Below, piece after piece: positions 7,260 through 17,180 of a stretch of DNA of 64,000 bases. Source of the DNA: Chromobacterium rhizoryzae (GTDB lineage: Bacteria > Pseudomonadota > Gammaproteobacteria > Burkholderiales > Chromobacteriaceae); NCBI RefSeq assembly GCF_020544465.1, contig NZ_CP066126.1:3224001-3288000 (forward strand). Reading direction: 5' to 3'. The notes under the pieces were generated by a model, which worked only from the letters and a program-made list of their open reading frames with translations, was not told the DNA's origin and made no database searches. The position numbers were made by a program, and so were the translations under genes. Numbering within the stretch: the first letter of the stretch is position 1; each line of letters begins with the position of its first letter.

Positions 7260-8960
7260 TTAGGCCGGCGCCATGCCCACCCAGCCTTGCGGGATGGACT
7301 CCAACAACTTGCGGGTATAGCTCTGCCGCGGCTCGCGGTAAATCTGATCCGCGTCCGCCTGCTCCACCACCTCACCCTTGTTCATCACCATCACTTGGTC
7401 GGAGATATGCTTCACCACCGCCAGATCGTGCGAGATGAACAGATAGGACAGGCCGTATTCGTCCTGCAGGTCTTGCAGCAGGTTCAGCACTTGCGCCTGC
7501 ACCGACACGTCCAGCGCCGACACCGATTCGTCGCAGATCAGCACTTCCGGCTTCAAGGTCAGGCAGCGCGCAATCGCGATGCGCTGACGCTGGCCGCCGG
7601 AGAATTCGTGCGGGTATTTCTGCAGCGCCCCGGCCGGCATGCCCACCTTGTCCAGCAGTTCCTGCGCCAGCTTGCGCCGCTCGCCGCCGTCGCGGCCGAT
7701 GCCGTGCAGCTGCATCGGTTCGCTCAGGATCTGCTCCACGGTGAAGCGCGGGTTCAGCGAGGCGTAGGGGTTCTGGAAGATGATCTGGATGCGCCGCTTA
7801 TAGGCGTGGAAGGCCTTGGCGTCCATGCCCAGCAGGTCCTGGCCGTGGAACAGCGCCTGGCCGCCGCTGGCCTGGTGCAGCCGCACCAGGGTCAGACCGA
7901 CGGTGGTCTTGCCGGAGCCGGATTCGCCGACGATGCCCAGGGTCTTGCCGCGGGCCAGCTTGAAGGACACGTCCTTGACCGCGTGGAACTGGCGTTTGCC
8001 GAACAAGCCTTCGCGCACGTCGAAGGATTTGCTCAGCCCGCGCACGTCCAGGATGATTTCGTCGTCGTCCCGGTAGCCGCGCTCGCGCTGCGGCGGTTCC
8101 ACATAGCCGCCCGGCTGCAGGAAGTCGTCGATCACCGCCAGCCGCTGCGGCCGCCGGTCAAGGTGTGGGCGGCAGGCCAGCAGCGCCTTGGTGTAGGCGT
8201 CCTGCGGCGCGTCGAAGATTTGCTGCACGCTGCCCTGTTCGCGGATTTCGCCGTGACGCATGACGATGACTTCGTCGGCGAACTCGCCCACCACGCCCAG
8301 ATCGTGGGTGATGAACAGCACCGCCATATCGTGTTTCTTCTGCAGATCCGCGATCAGTTGCAGGATCTGCTTCTGGATGGTCACGTCCAGCGCGGTGGTG
8401 GGTTCGTCGGCAATCAGCAGCTTGGGTTCGCAGGCGATGGCCATCGCGATCATCACCCGCTGCTGCTGGCCGCCGGACAGCTGGTGCGGGTAGCTGTCCA
8501 CCTTGCTTTCCGGTTCCGGCAGGCCCACTTCGCGCAACAGTTCGATCGCGCGCCGGCGCGCGGCGCGGCGGCCCAGCTTGGCGTGCAGCATCAGGGCTTC
8601 CATGATCTGCTCGCCCACGCTGAACACCGGGTTCAGCGAGCTCATCGGCTCCTGGAAGATCATCGCGATGTCTTTGCCGCGCAGCGCCCGCATCTCGGCG
8701 CCGCCGGCCTTGAGCAGATCCCGCCCTTGCAGCAGGATCTGGCTGTCCGGGTGGATACTGGCGTGCTGCGGCGACAGCAGGCGCATGATGGCCATGGAGG
8801 TCACCGATTTGCCGGAGCCGGATTCGCCCACCAAGGCCACGGTGCGCTTGGCCGGGATGTCGAAGCTGACGCCCTTGAGCGCCTGGAAATCGCCGCCGTT
8901 CTCCTGACGGAACGCCACTTTGAGATTGCGCACCGACAGCAGGGTCTGGTTCTGAGTCAT
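7260..8960 (-). CDS. Dual ATP-binding protein of a peptide/opine-type ABC importer
   Basis: 566 residues with two complete nucleotide-binding domains in one chain. The first has GESGSGKS (about 43-50), LSGGQQQR and Walker B ADEPTTALD. The second has GESGSGKTT, FSGGQRQR and Walker B CDESVSALD. The fused layout is like YejF/GsiA-type subunits. It energises uptake through the two permeases encoded just upstream (gap 16 bases). The start at 8960 (MTQNQTLL) follows a GGGGAG box; an in-frame start further upstream would only add Arg-rich sequence overlapping the permease gene. Last gene of the four-gene operon, ending at the shared terminator. The transported peptide or opine is not predictable. 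Confidence 0.9.
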   Translation of the reverse strand: MTQNQTLLSVRNLKVAFRQENGGDFQALKGVSFDIPAKRTVALVGESGSGKSVTSMAIMRLLSPQHASIHPDSQILLQGRDLLKAGGAEMRALRGKDIAMIFQEPMSSLNPVFSVGEQIMEALMLHAKLGRRAARRRAIELLREVGLPEPESKVDSYPHQLSGGQQQRVMIAMAIACEPKLLIADEPTTALDVTIQKQILQLIADLQKKHDMAVLFITHDLGVVGEFADEVIVMRHGEIREQGSVQQIFDAPQDAYTKALLACRPHLDRRPQRLAVIDDFLQPGGYVEPPQRERGYRDDDEIILDVRGLSKSFDVREGLFGKRQFHAVKDVSFKLARGKTLGIVGESGSGKTTVGLTLVRLHQASGGQALFHGQDLLGMDAKAFHAYKRRIQIIFQNPYASLNPRFTVEQILSEPMQLHGIGRDGGERRKLAQELLDKVGMPAGALQKYPHEFSGGQRQRIAIARCLTLKPEVLICDESVSALDVSVQAQVLNLLQDLQDEYGLSYLFISHDLAVVKHISDQVMVMNKGEVVEQADADQIYREPRQSYTRKLLESIPQGWVGMAPA

Positions 8961-8976
8961 AGTCTGTTCTCCCCGC

Positions 8977-10041
8977 TCACTTCGCCGCCGCGCGCGGGTC
9001 CAGCGCGTCGCGCAGCGCATCGGTCAACATGCTGAAGGCGGTCACCAGGGTGGACATGAACACCACCACCATGGCCAGCTGCCACCAATAGCCTTGCAAC
9101 AGCTCTTCCGGCACTTCCGCCAGCATGGAGCCCCAGCTCACTTGGCGCACGTCCACGCCGAAACCCAGGAAGGACAGGATCACTTCGTACTTGATCAGGC
9201 CCACCATCAAGAGGGAGAACTGCACCAGCAGCAGGTGGGAGACATTGGGCAGGATGTGGATGAACATGCGGCGGCTGTGGCTGGCGCCGATCGCGTCCGC
9301 CGCCTGCACGTACTCGCGCGAGCGGTTCTTGATGAACTCGGCCCGCACCAGGCGGAAGGTGCCGGTCCAGCTGGTCAGCGACAGCACCAGAATGACGGTG
9401 GCGATGCCGCGCCCGGCCACGGCGGCGAAGGCGAGCAGCAACAGCATGTCCGGCACCGAGGTGAACACGCTGTAGAACCACATCAGGAAGTCGTCCACCT
9501 TGCGGCCGAAATAGCCGGCCATCGCGCCCAGCGAGGTGCCGATCAGGATGGACAGCAGCGCGCCGAAGAAGCCCACCAGCAGCGAAGTGGCGGTGCCCTT
9601 AATCACCTTGTCCAGGATGTCGCGGCCGCGCTGGTCCGCGCCGAAGGTCAGCGACGCCACTTTCTTCACTTCCGGCACCGCGTACTGGGCGGCGTGCGGG
9701 CGCGCGGCTTCCAGCCAGTCGTGAATGGGATCTTCCGACGGTTTCAAGCGTTCGGTGGGCACGATGGCGGTGGACTGGCCGCCGGCCGCGGCCGGCGTTT
9801 CCTGCTGGCGGTATTTCTCCAGCAATAAAGTGGGCGGCGCGTAGGAGGCGGCGATTTCGTCGTTCCAGCCGCGGCCGGCCAGATTGAGCCAGCCGGCGGC
9901 GGCCAGCAGCATGAAGGCGGCCACCACCCACAGGGAGACGAAGCCGATGCGGTCGCGCTTCAAGCGTTGCCAGCCCAGCGCCCACAGGCTGCGCGAGGGG
10001 GCGGCCGGCGGCGCGCCGGCGGTATTGTGCAATGTTGTCAT
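8977..10041 (-). CDS. ABC importer permease, DppC type
   Basis: 354 residues. A cytoplasmic N-terminus is followed by a first membrane segment (about 36-56) and a long periplasmic loop. Then comes a five-segment BPD-type core containing the coupling-helix region EYVQAADAIGASHSRRMFIHILPN, the EAA-like motif that contacts the ATPase. The family usually has a short loop after segment 1; the loop here is about 90 residues. It pairs with the DppB-type permease encoded 16 bases upstream. It may be called YejE-like by order, but the sequence is closer to generic DppC. Confidence 0.88.
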   Translation of the reverse strand: MTTLHNTAGAPPAAPSRSLWALGWQRLKRDRIGFVSLWVVAAFMLLAAAGWLNLAGRGWNDEIAASYAPPTLLLEKYRQQETPAAAGGQSTAIVPTERLKPSEDPIHDWLEAARPHAAQYAVPEVKKVASLTFGADQRGRDILDKVIKGTATSLLVGFFGALLSILIGTSLGAMAGYFGRKVDDFLMWFYSVFTSVPDMLLLLAFAAVAGRGIATVILVLSLTSWTGTFRLVRAEFIKNRSREYVQAADAIGASHSRRMFIHILPNVSHLLLVQFSLLMVGLIKYEVILSFLGFGVDVRQVSWGSMLAEVPEELLQGYWWQLAMVVVFMSTLVTAFSMLTDALRDALDPRAAAK

Positions 10042-10057
10042 GTCTTGTGCTCCGCGC

Positions 10058-10999
10058 TCACTTGAGTTGCACGCGTGGATCGATCCACTTGTAGATGATG
10101 TCGGCCAGCAGGTTGAACACCATGGCGGCGGCGGCGATGGTCACGGTAATGGCCTTGATCACCGGGAAATCGCTCTTGTCCACCGCCATCAGCAGTTCAT
10201 TGCCCATGCCGGGAATGCCGAAAAAGCGCTCCAGCAGCATCGAGCCCAGCACCAGGAAGGGCAAGGACATCATCACCGCGGTGACCACCGGGATCAGCGC
10301 GTTGCGCAGCACGTGCTTGAACAGCACGGTTTTTTCCGACAAGCCCTTGGCGCGCGCGGTGCGCACGTAGTCGTGGCCCAGTTCTTCCACCACGAAGCTG
10401 CGGTAGAAGCGCACATTGGGCGCCAGCGACACCAGCATGCCCAGGATCAGCGGCAGCGGCACATAGATCAGCAGGCTGCGCAGCAGGCTGTCGTCGTCCC
10501 AGCCCATCACCGGGAACCAGTCCAGTTTGAAGGCCAGCAGGTACTGGCCGACGATGATGTAGGCCAGCGAGCTGACGGACATGGCCACGGTGCAGATCAG
10601 CGTCACCATGCGGTCGGTCAGCGTGCCGCGGTAGTAAGCCACGACGATGGCGATGGGCAGCGCGGTCAGCAGTTCGAACACCAGCAAGGTGCCGGTCAGC
10701 GTCAGCGAGGGGCCGATGCGCGAAGCCAGCGTGGCGGTGACGGACTGCTGGGTGGACCAGGAGGTGCCGAAGTCGAAGGTGGCCACTTGCTTGACGAAGA
10801 GCCAGAACTGCTGCGGCAGGCTCAGGTCCAGGCCCAGCTGGGCGCGGATATTGGCCATGATTTCCGGCGTCAGGCGTTTGCCGGCCAGGATGTAGGTGGG
10901 GTCTCCGCCCACCCAGTTGAACAGCACGAACACCAGCAGCATGACGCCGAACATCGTCGGCACCATCTGCCAGATTCGGCGGATGATGAAATTGAACAT
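10058..10999 (-). CDS. ABC importer permease, DppB type
   Basis: 313 residues. The N-terminal FIIRRIWQMVPTMFGVMLLVF segment is typical of DppB/OppB. The EAA-like motif (DYVRTARAKGLSEKTVLFKHVLRNALIP) lies in the C-terminal half. The chain has the standard DppB length and is shorter than E. coli YejB (about 364 residues), so I avoid the yej name. With the DppC-type partner it forms the inner-membrane channel for the binding protein encoded 48 bases upstream. Confidence 0.9.
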   Translation of the reverse strand: MFNFIIRRIWQMVPTMFGVMLLVFVLFNWVGGDPTYILAGKRLTPEIMANIRAQLGLDLSLPQQFWLFVKQVATFDFGTSWSTQQSVTATLASRIGPSLTLTGTLLVFELLTALPIAIVVAYYRGTLTDRMVTLICTVAMSVSSLAYIIVGQYLLAFKLDWFPVMGWDDDSLLRSLLIYVPLPLILGMLVSLAPNVRFYRSFVVEELGHDYVRTARAKGLSEKTVLFKHVLRNALIPVVTAVMMSLPFLVLGSMLLERFFGIPGMGNELLMAVDKSDFPVIKAITVTIAAAAMVFNLLADIIYKWIDPRVQLK

Positions 11000-11047
11000 C
11001 TGCTTCTCCAGAATATAGCGGCGCGGCTGCGCCCCGGATCAAGGCGC

Positions 11048-12853
11048 TTAGCGGCGCTTGCTCAGGTCGATGTCGACATAACGCCAGGACACCCCAATCG
11101 TGGCCAGCGGATGCGGCTTGTAACCCTTGAGATAGTCGTGGCTGACGACGTTTTCGAAGCGGGTCACGCCCAGCACATAGGGCTGGTAAGCGGCCACCAC
11201 CCGGTTCATGCGGTCGAACAGCGCGTCGCGTTCCGGCCCGTTGGGCAGCACTTGCGATGCTTCATAGGCCTTGTCGAACTCCGGCCGGCTGAAGAAGGGC
11301 AGGTTGCCGATGCCGATCTGCTTGGTCCACAGGCCGGTGACGAAGTCGTCGCCGTCCGGAATGGCGGCGGAACCGCCCAAGGACCACATCTGCACCTTGC
11401 CGGCGTAGGCGGCCTTGAGGTTTTCATTCCATTTGGCCACTTTGAAGGTGACGCGCAGCTTGATGCTGTCAAAGGCCTTCTGCCAGATCTGGTTGAACTG
11501 CTTGTCGAAAGCGCTGCCCTGGGTGGCCTGGGTGATCAGCAGCGGCTGGCCGTTGGGCTGGCGGCGGTAGCCGTCCGGACCGATCTTGTAGCCGGCCTGG
11601 TCCAGCAGCGCGTTGGCCAGCGCCGGATCGAAGTCCGCCGCGCCGTGAAAGCGCGGATCGTTGCCCACCATGTTCAAGGGCACCAGGTTTTGCAGCTGGA
11701 TGGCCTGGCCGCTGTACAAGAGCTTGATCACTTCCTTGCTGGGGTAGGCCATGGCGATGGCGCGGCGCAAGGCGATCTTTTGCTTGCTGTAGCCGCCCAC
11801 CACCGGGTCACGCATATTGAAGAAGGCGTAAGTCAGGTCCATGCCCAGATTGTGGTGCAGGCGGATGCCGCGCTGCGCCAGCGTCGGGTTGAGGCTGGCC
11901 TGGAAGGGATTGGCCTCGCTGCTGTGCACGGTGGACGGGATGGCGGACTTGGGCACGCCGATGTAGTCGATCTGCTTGTTGAGGAAGGACAGCCAGCGCG
12001 GCTGTTCTTCTTCTATCACCTTGATGTCCACGCGGCCGATGACAGGCAGGGTCTTGCCGCGCAGTTGCTCGGCGATTTCGCGGTCCTGCGGCGGCGCGTC
12101 GGCGGCCGGCTCGTCGGCGAACACTTCCTTGCGGTAGCCGGGGTTGGCTTCCAGGATGATGCGGTTGCCCGGCTTCCATTCCTTCAGCACAAACGGCCCG
12201 GTGCCCACCGGGTGGGCGTTGGTGTTGCTGTCGTAGGTTTCAATCACCTCGCGCGCCACCGCGCCGCTGAATTTGGCGGCCACGGTGTAGAGGAAGTTGT
12301 AATTGGGCTTTTTCAGCGTCAGCTGCAGGGTGTAGCGGTCCAGCGCCTTGATGCCTTCGATAGGCTTGTCGTAGTCGAAGCGCCCTTTCTTGCTGGCGGC
12401 GCTGCCCGCCTCCGCCAATCCCAGCACGTAGTCGGTATAGGAAGTGGCGTTGGGCGAGCTGACCTTGGGGTCGGCGAAGCGCTTGATGCTGTAGGCGTAG
12501 TCCGCCGCGGTCAGCTCGCGCTTCTTGCCCTTGAAGGCCGGGTCGTCGGCAAAATAAATGCCGGGCCGGACCTTGAAGGTGAACACCTGGCCGTCCGCCG
12601 AGATCTCCGGCAGGGCCACGGCGGTGCCCGGCTTGAGCTTGAGCGGCCGCGCCAGATAGTCGTACCTGAGCAGGTTGTCGAAAATGTTCTCGATCACGCC
12701 CAGCGAATAAATATCGCTCATCTTGGCCGGGTCGAATCCGGTCTCGGGCGCCAGGAAGGACACCTTTAGCGTCTTGCTCATATCGGCCGCTTGCGCGGAC
12801 GCGAGCAGGCCCGCCCCCGCCAGCAGCAGGGGCAGCCATTTCCAGCGATTCAT
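11048..12853 (-). CDS. Extracellular solute-binding protein, family 5
   Basis: 601 residues. A clear Sec signal peptide (NRWKWLPLLLAGAGLLASAQA) predicts a periplasmic protein. Family 5 features include an early DNLLRYDY/LKPGTAVALPEIS region, GTGPFVLKEWKPGNRI, and the final domain-1 crossover. It is the first gene of the importer operon and sets substrate choice, likely peptides or peptide-like molecules. It is larger than typical DppA (about 535), in the range of YejA-like proteins. An AAAGGAG Shine-Dalgarno precedes the ATG. A GCCGGG-AAA-CCCGGC hairpin (12879-12893) lies in the presumed leader. Confidence 0.9.
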   Translation of the reverse strand: MNRWKWLPLLLAGAGLLASAQAADMSKTLKVSFLAPETGFDPAKMSDIYSLGVIENIFDNLLRYDYLARPLKLKPGTAVALPEISADGQVFTFKVRPGIYFADDPAFKGKKRELTAADYAYSIKRFADPKVSSPNATSYTDYVLGLAEAGSAASKKGRFDYDKPIEGIKALDRYTLQLTLKKPNYNFLYTVAAKFSGAVAREVIETYDSNTNAHPVGTGPFVLKEWKPGNRIILEANPGYRKEVFADEPAADAPPQDREIAEQLRGKTLPVIGRVDIKVIEEEQPRWLSFLNKQIDYIGVPKSAIPSTVHSSEANPFQASLNPTLAQRGIRLHHNLGMDLTYAFFNMRDPVVGGYSKQKIALRRAIAMAYPSKEVIKLLYSGQAIQLQNLVPLNMVGNDPRFHGAADFDPALANALLDQAGYKIGPDGYRRQPNGQPLLITQATQGSAFDKQFNQIWQKAFDSIKLRVTFKVAKWNENLKAAYAGKVQMWSLGGSAAIPDGDDFVTGLWTKQIGIGNLPFFSRPEFDKAYEASQVLPNGPERDALFDRMNRVVAAYQPYVLGVTRFENVVSHDYLKGYKPHPLATIGVSWRYVDIDLSKRR

Positions 12854-13061
12854 CTCGCTTACTCCTTTGTGTCACGGAGCCGGGAAACCCGGCGTCTCTA
12901 TTGTTATGCCTGCTCCGGCATGAGGAAATGCCATGAGCAAGTGCCGTGACTGTAAAGCGAATCCGCGGGCTAGATCAACAAGAAACTATCAAAATGGCAT
13001 CAAAGAAAATACATGTCTATGCATAGAAAAACTCATGCTAAGCCAAGGACTTGGCGCCGCC

Positions 13062-13895
13062 TCAGGTGGCCGCGCGCAATGCCCAGTCAAAACAACGGGT
13101 TGGCAGCAGGCGACGCAGCCACCAATACAATTTGGTGGGGAAAGTCACCCGGTAGCGCGCCGCCGGCTTGGCCGCCGTGATGGCGCGGTGCACCGCCTCC
13201 GCCACCGCGCTGGCCGGCAGGGTGAACGGCGCGGCGTGGCCCTCTTTCTTCAGCCGCGCCAGCTGCTGCTGATAGGCCTCGCGGTGAAAACTGGCGTCGA
13301 TGTCCACGTTCTTCAGGAAACGCGCCAGCGCATTGGGGCGGAAGCGGCTTTCTATCGGCCCCGGCTCCACCAAGGACACATGGATGTCGGTGCCGTGCAG
13401 CTCGTGGCGCAGGGTGTCGCACAGGCCTTCCATCGCGAACTTGCTGGCGTTGTAAGCGCCGCGCCAGCGCATGGCGGCGAAGCCCAGAATGGAGCTGTTG
13501 AACACGATGCGGCCATGACCCTGGGCGCGCATCACTTTGAGCGCGGCGTTGCTCAGCTCCCAGGGGCCGAACAGATTGGTTTCGAACTGCTCGCGCATCG
13601 CCGCGCGGCTGATGTCCTCCACCGCGCCCGGCTGGCCGAAGCCCGCGTTGTTGAACAAGGCGTCCAGGCGGCCGCCGGCCAGTTCCACCGCCTGGGCCAG
13701 GCCGTCGCGGATGGAGTCGGCGTCGTCCACGTCCAGCCGGATGCAAGTCATGCCCTCGCTGCGCAGGCGCTCCACGTCGGCCGCGGCGCGGCAGCTGGCG
13801 ATCACGCGCCAGCCGCGCTGGGCCAGGATGACGGCGGTGTGGTAGCCGATGCCGCTGGAGCAGCCGGTGATCAGAATGGATGGTTGCGAATGCAT
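13062..13895 (-). CDS. Short-chain dehydrogenase/reductase
   Basis: 277 residues. TGCSSGIG near the N-terminus is the dinucleotide-binding glycine motif, NNAG follows, then the catalytic Ser (NSS) and YNASK. This is a complete classical SDR active site with about 50 extra C-terminal residues, including the hydrophobic/Arg segment LYWWLRRLLPTRCF. Such tails occur in retinol/steroid-type SDRs that sit on membranes; the substrate is unknown. Start at 13895 is favoured by an AGGGG box; an in-frame ATG at 13916 has none. It is divergent from xseB. Confidence 0.85.
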   Translation of the reverse strand: MHSQPSILITGCSSGIGYHTAVILAQRGWRVIASCRAAADVERLRSEGMTCIRLDVDDADSIRDGLAQAVELAGGRLDALFNNAGFGQPGAVEDISRAAMREQFETNLFGPWELSNAALKVMRAQGHGRIVFNSSILGFAAMRWRGAYNASKFAMEGLCDTLRHELHGTDIHVSLVEPGPIESRFRPNALARFLKNVDIDASFHREAYQQQLARLKKEGHAAPFTLPASAVAEAVHRAITAAKPAARYRVTFPTKLYWWLRRLLPTRCFDWALRAAT

Positions 13896-14150
13896 GCTGG
13901 CCCCTGTCGTTTTCAATTGGCGACACCCTACCGCAAATGCGGGCGGCGGGGAATTGTCCGCTAGGCGCGTTCACTTTCCGCGCCGCCGGCATCTCCACGG
14001 CATTCGCGCTTGCCAAAAGCGCTCAATCGCCTCTGTCGCCGCACCGGGAAATTGGACTAGAATGACGGCCTTAAAGAGCCGCCCGCGCCCTCGCGACACC
14101 GATAGAACACGCACGGCCCGGCCACCACAAAGCACAATAAGGAAAACGCC

Positions 14151-14384
14151 ATGGCTAAAGCCAGCAAAGCGCCGGCCAGTTTCGAAACCGCACTGGCCCA
14201 ACTGGAAGACATCATCCAGGCGATGGAAAGCGGCGACATGCCGCTGGAAACGGCGCTCGGCTCCTACAAGCAGGGCATAGAATTGATCAAGTTCTGCCAG
14301 ACCAAACTGGCCGACGCGGAACAGCAGCTGAAAATCCTGGAAAACAACGAACTCAAACCGCTGGAATTGTCCAATGGACAATAA
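14151..14384 (+). CDS. xseB: Exodeoxyribonuclease VII small subunit
   Basis: 77 residues, the normal size. SFETALAQLEDIIQAMESGDMPLE is the conserved N-terminal half. KQGIELIKFCQTKLADAEQQLKIL forms the helix that packs on XseA. It trims single-stranded DNA in repair together with XseA, which is not encoded in this window. The coding sequence overlaps ispA by 11 bases, a common arrangement in proteobacteria. A TAGAAT hexamer at 14058-14063 could be its -10 box. Confidence 0.95.
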   Translation: MAKASKAPASFETALAQLEDIIQAMESGDMPLETALGSYKQGIELIKFCQTKLADAEQQLKILENNELKPLELSNGQ

Positions 14385-15270
14385 ACCGTTCATGGCCTGG
14401 ATGACCGAGATCCAGCAGCAAGTGGAAGGCGCGCTGGAGCGCCTGCTGCCCTCCCCCCAGCACACGCCGCAAAAATTGCACGAAGCGATGCGCTACGTCT
14501 GCCTGGGCGGCGGCAAGCGGGTGCGCCCGCTGCTGGTGTTCGCCGCCGGCGAACTGGTGGGCGCCAGCGCCGACAATCTGGCCCGCATCGGCTCCGCGCT
14601 GGAGATGGTCCACGTCTATTCCCTGGTGCACGACGATATGCCCTGTATGGACGACGACGTGCTGCGCCGCGGCAAGCCCACTTGCCACGTGGCTTACGAC
14701 GAGGCCACCGCGCTCCTGGTGGGCGACGCGCTGCAAACCCTGGCTTTCGACGTGCTCTCCGCGCCCATGGCCGGCGTGGAGGCCTCCGCCCAGCTGGCGA
14801 TGACGCATACGCTGGCGCGCGCCGCCGGCCACGCCGGCATGGCCGGCGGCCAGGCCATCGATCTGGCCAGCGTGGGCAAGGCGCTGAATCAGCCTGAGCT
14901 GGAGTATATGCATTTGCTGAAAACCGGCGCGCTGATCCGCGCGTCGGTGCTGCTGGGCGCCATGGCCGGCCGGCCGCTGAGCGAAGACGAGACCGCCCGC
15001 CTGGACGTATTCGCCAAGCGCATGGGCCTGGCCTTCCAGGTGGTGGACGACGTGCTGGACTGCGAAGCGGACACCGCCACCCTGGGCAAGACCGCCGGCA
15101 AGGACGCCGCCCACGACAAGCCCACCTACGTCAGCCTGATGGGGCTGTCCGAAGCCAAGCAGTTTGCCCGCGACTTGCGCGACGAGGCGTTTGCCGCGCT
15201 GGAAGGATTTGGCGATTCCGCCCAACGATTGAAGGAACTGGCCGACTACATCGTCGCGCGCTCGTTCTGA
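14374..15270 (+). CDS. ispA: Farnesyl diphosphate synthase
   Basis: 298 residues. The first Asp-rich motif is DDMPCMDDD (about 87-95), preceded by GGGKRVRPLL. The second is DDVLD (about 220). It condenses IPP with DMAPP/GPP to make C15 farnesyl diphosphate in the cytoplasm. It lies between xseB (11-base overlap) and dxs (13-base gap). The xseB-ispA-dxs operon links the first MEP-pathway step to prenyl chain growth. Confidence 0.95.
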   Translation: MDNKPFMAWMTEIQQQVEGALERLLPSPQHTPQKLHEAMRYVCLGGGKRVRPLLVFAAGELVGASADNLARIGSALEMVHVYSLVHDDMPCMDDDVLRRGKPTCHVAYDEATALLVGDALQTLAFDVLSAPMAGVEASAQLAMTHTLARAAGHAGMAGGQAIDLASVGKALNQPELEYMHLLKTGALIRASVLLGAMAGRPLSEDETARLDVFAKRMGLAFQVVDDVLDCEADTATLGKTAGKDAAHDKPTYVSLMGLSEAKQFARDLRDEAFAALEGFGDSAQRLKELADYIVARSF

Positions 15271-15283
15271 GAAGCAGAAAACT

Positions 15284-17134
15284 ATGTATCCCTTGCTCGA
15301 GACCATTCAAAGCCCCGCCGACCTGCGCAAGCTGTCGCGCCAGCAGCTTGCGCCGCTGGCCACGGAACTGCGCGACTTCCTGGTGGAAAGCGTCAGCAAG
15401 ACCGGCGGCCACTTCGCCTCCAACCTGGGCAGCATTGAGCTGACCATCGCCCTGCACTATGTGTTCAACACCCCGGACGACCGCCTGGTGTGGGACGTGG
15501 GCCATCAAACCTACCCGCACAAGATTCTGACCGGCCGCCGCGAACGCATGGGCAGCATGCGCCAGAAAGGCGGCCTGGCCGGCTTTCCCAAGCGCGACGA
15601 ATCGCCGTACGACACCTTCGGCGTCGGCCATTCCTCCACCTCCATCGGCGCGGCGCTGGGCATGGCGGTGGCCGCCAAGACCCAGGGCATTGAGCGCAAG
15701 TGCGTGGCCATCATCGGCGACGGCTCCATGACCGCCGGCCAGGCCTTCGAGGCCCTCAACAACGCCGGCGCGATGGACACCGATCTGCTGGTGGTGCTCA
15801 ACGACAACGAGATGTCGATCTCGCCCAATGTCGGCGCGCTGAACAACTACCTGGCCAAGCTGATGTCCGGCCGCTTCTACGCGGCGATGCGCGAAGGCTC
15901 CAGCAAGGTGCTGGGCATCGCCCCGCCGCTGAAGGAGATCGCCAGCAAGGTGGAGGAGCACGTCAAGGGCTTCTTCACCCCCGGCACCCTGTTCGAGGAG
16001 TTCGGCTTCAACTACATCGGCCCGATCGACGGTCACGACGTGGACGTGCTGGTGGACACCCTGAGCAATATCCGCAGCCTCAAAGGCCCGCAGTTCCTGC
16101 ACATCGTCACCAAGAAGGGCCACGGCTACAAGCTGGCGGAGAGCGACCCGGTCAAATACCACGGCGTCACCAAGTTCGACCCCAGCAACGGCCTGGCCAG
16201 CGGCAAGGGCGGCGGCAAGCCGCAATACACCCAGGTGTTCGGCGACTGGATCTGCGACATGGCCAAGCGCGACCCGCGCCTGGTGGGCATCACTCCGGCG
16301 ATGCGCGAGGGCTCCGGCCTGGTGCGCTTCGAGCAGGAGCACGCGGACCGCTATTACGACGTGGCCATCGCCGAACAGCACGCGGTCACCTTCGCCGCCG
16401 GCCTGGCCTGCGACGGCGTCAAGCCGGTGGTGGCGATCTACTCCACCTTCCTGCAGCGCGCTTACGACCAGCTGATCCACGACGTGGCGCTGCAGAATCT
16501 GCCGGTGCTGTTCGCCATCGACCGCGCCGGCCTGGTGGGCGCGGACGGCCCCACCCACGCGGGCGCCTTCGATCTGTCCTTCCTGCGCTGCATTCCCAAT
16601 CTGACGGTGATGGCGCCCTCGGACGAGAACGAATGCCGGCAGATGCTGTACACCGGCTTCCAGATGAACAGCCCGGCCGCGGTGCGCTATCCGCGCGGCA
16701 CCGGCCCCGGCGCCGAGATCCAGGCGGAGATGACGGCGCTGCCGCTGGGCAAGGGCCTGCTGCGCCGCCAGGGCGAAAAAGTGGCCTTCCTCGCCTTCGG
16801 CAGCATGGTGACGCCGGCCCTGGCCGCCGCCGAGGCGCTGAACGCCACCGTGGCCGACATGCGCTTCGTCAAGCCGCTGGACGCGGAACTGGTATGCCGG
16901 CTGGCGGAGAGCCACGATCTGATCATCACCGTGGAGGAAAACGTGGTGATGGGCGGCGCCGGCTCGGCCTGTTTGGAGGCGATGCAGGCGATGGGCATCC
17001 TCAAGCCGGTATTGCAACTGGGCCTGCCGGATGATTACGTGGAGCACGGCGACCCGGCCGGCATGCTGACCGATTGCGGCCTGGACGCCGCCGGCATCGA
17101 GCGCAGCGTGCGCCAGCGGCTGGCGATGCTGTAA
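15284..17134 (+). CDS. dxs: 1-deoxy-D-xylulose-5-phosphate synthase
   Basis: 616 residues, full length. The ThDP-binding GDGSMTAGQAFEALNNAG (about 146-163) and the early VGHQTYPHKILTGRR are diagnostic. A transketolase-type pyrimidine domain (VAIAEQHAVTFAAG) and a C-terminal domain follow. It condenses pyruvate and glyceraldehyde 3-phosphate, the entry step of the MEP isoprenoid pathway; dxr and ispA are also in this window. Third gene of the xseB-ispA-dxs operon, closed by a terminator about 20 bases downstream. Confidence 0.97.
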   Translation: MYPLLETIQSPADLRKLSRQQLAPLATELRDFLVESVSKTGGHFASNLGSIELTIALHYVFNTPDDRLVWDVGHQTYPHKILTGRRERMGSMRQKGGLAGFPKRDESPYDTFGVGHSSTSIGAALGMAVAAKTQGIERKCVAIIGDGSMTAGQAFEALNNAGAMDTDLLVVLNDNEMSISPNVGALNNYLAKLMSGRFYAAMREGSSKVLGIAPPLKEIASKVEEHVKGFFTPGTLFEEFGFNYIGPIDGHDVDVLVDTLSNIRSLKGPQFLHIVTKKGHGYKLAESDPVKYHGVTKFDPSNGLASGKGGGKPQYTQVFGDWICDMAKRDPRLVGITPAMREGSGLVRFEQEHADRYYDVAIAEQHAVTFAAGLACDGVKPVVAIYSTFLQRAYDQLIHDVALQNLPVLFAIDRAGLVGADGPTHAGAFDLSFLRCIPNLTVMAPSDENECRQMLYTGFQMNSPAAVRYPRGTGPGAEIQAEMTALPLGKGLLRRQGEKVAFLAFGSMVTPALAAAEALNATVADMRFVKPLDAELVCRLAESHDLIITVEENVVMGGAGSACLEAMQAMGILKPVLQLGLPDDYVEHGDPAGMLTDCGLDAAGIERSVRQRLAML

Positions 17135-17155
17135 GAAGGTTTGTCGTCCAACTTC

Positions 17156-17180
17156 AACGCCCGGCACCGCCGGGCGTTTT
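17156..17180 (+). terminator. Terminator of xseB-ispA-dxs
   Basis: AACGCCCGGC, 3-base loop, GCCGGGCGTT followed by further T residues. Starts 21 bases after the dxs stop. Confidence 0.85.

Noticed and set aside
9884..12769. Long rightward open frame (961 codons) opposite the importer genes
   Set aside because: Product is His/Gln/Arg-rich low-complexity sequence with no domain; it mirrors the codon bias of the real minus-strand genes.
7260..12853. Naming the importer yejABEF
   Set aside because: Order and fused ATPase fit, but the DppB-type permease lacks the extra length of YejB and the sequences look like generic Dpp/Opp permeases.
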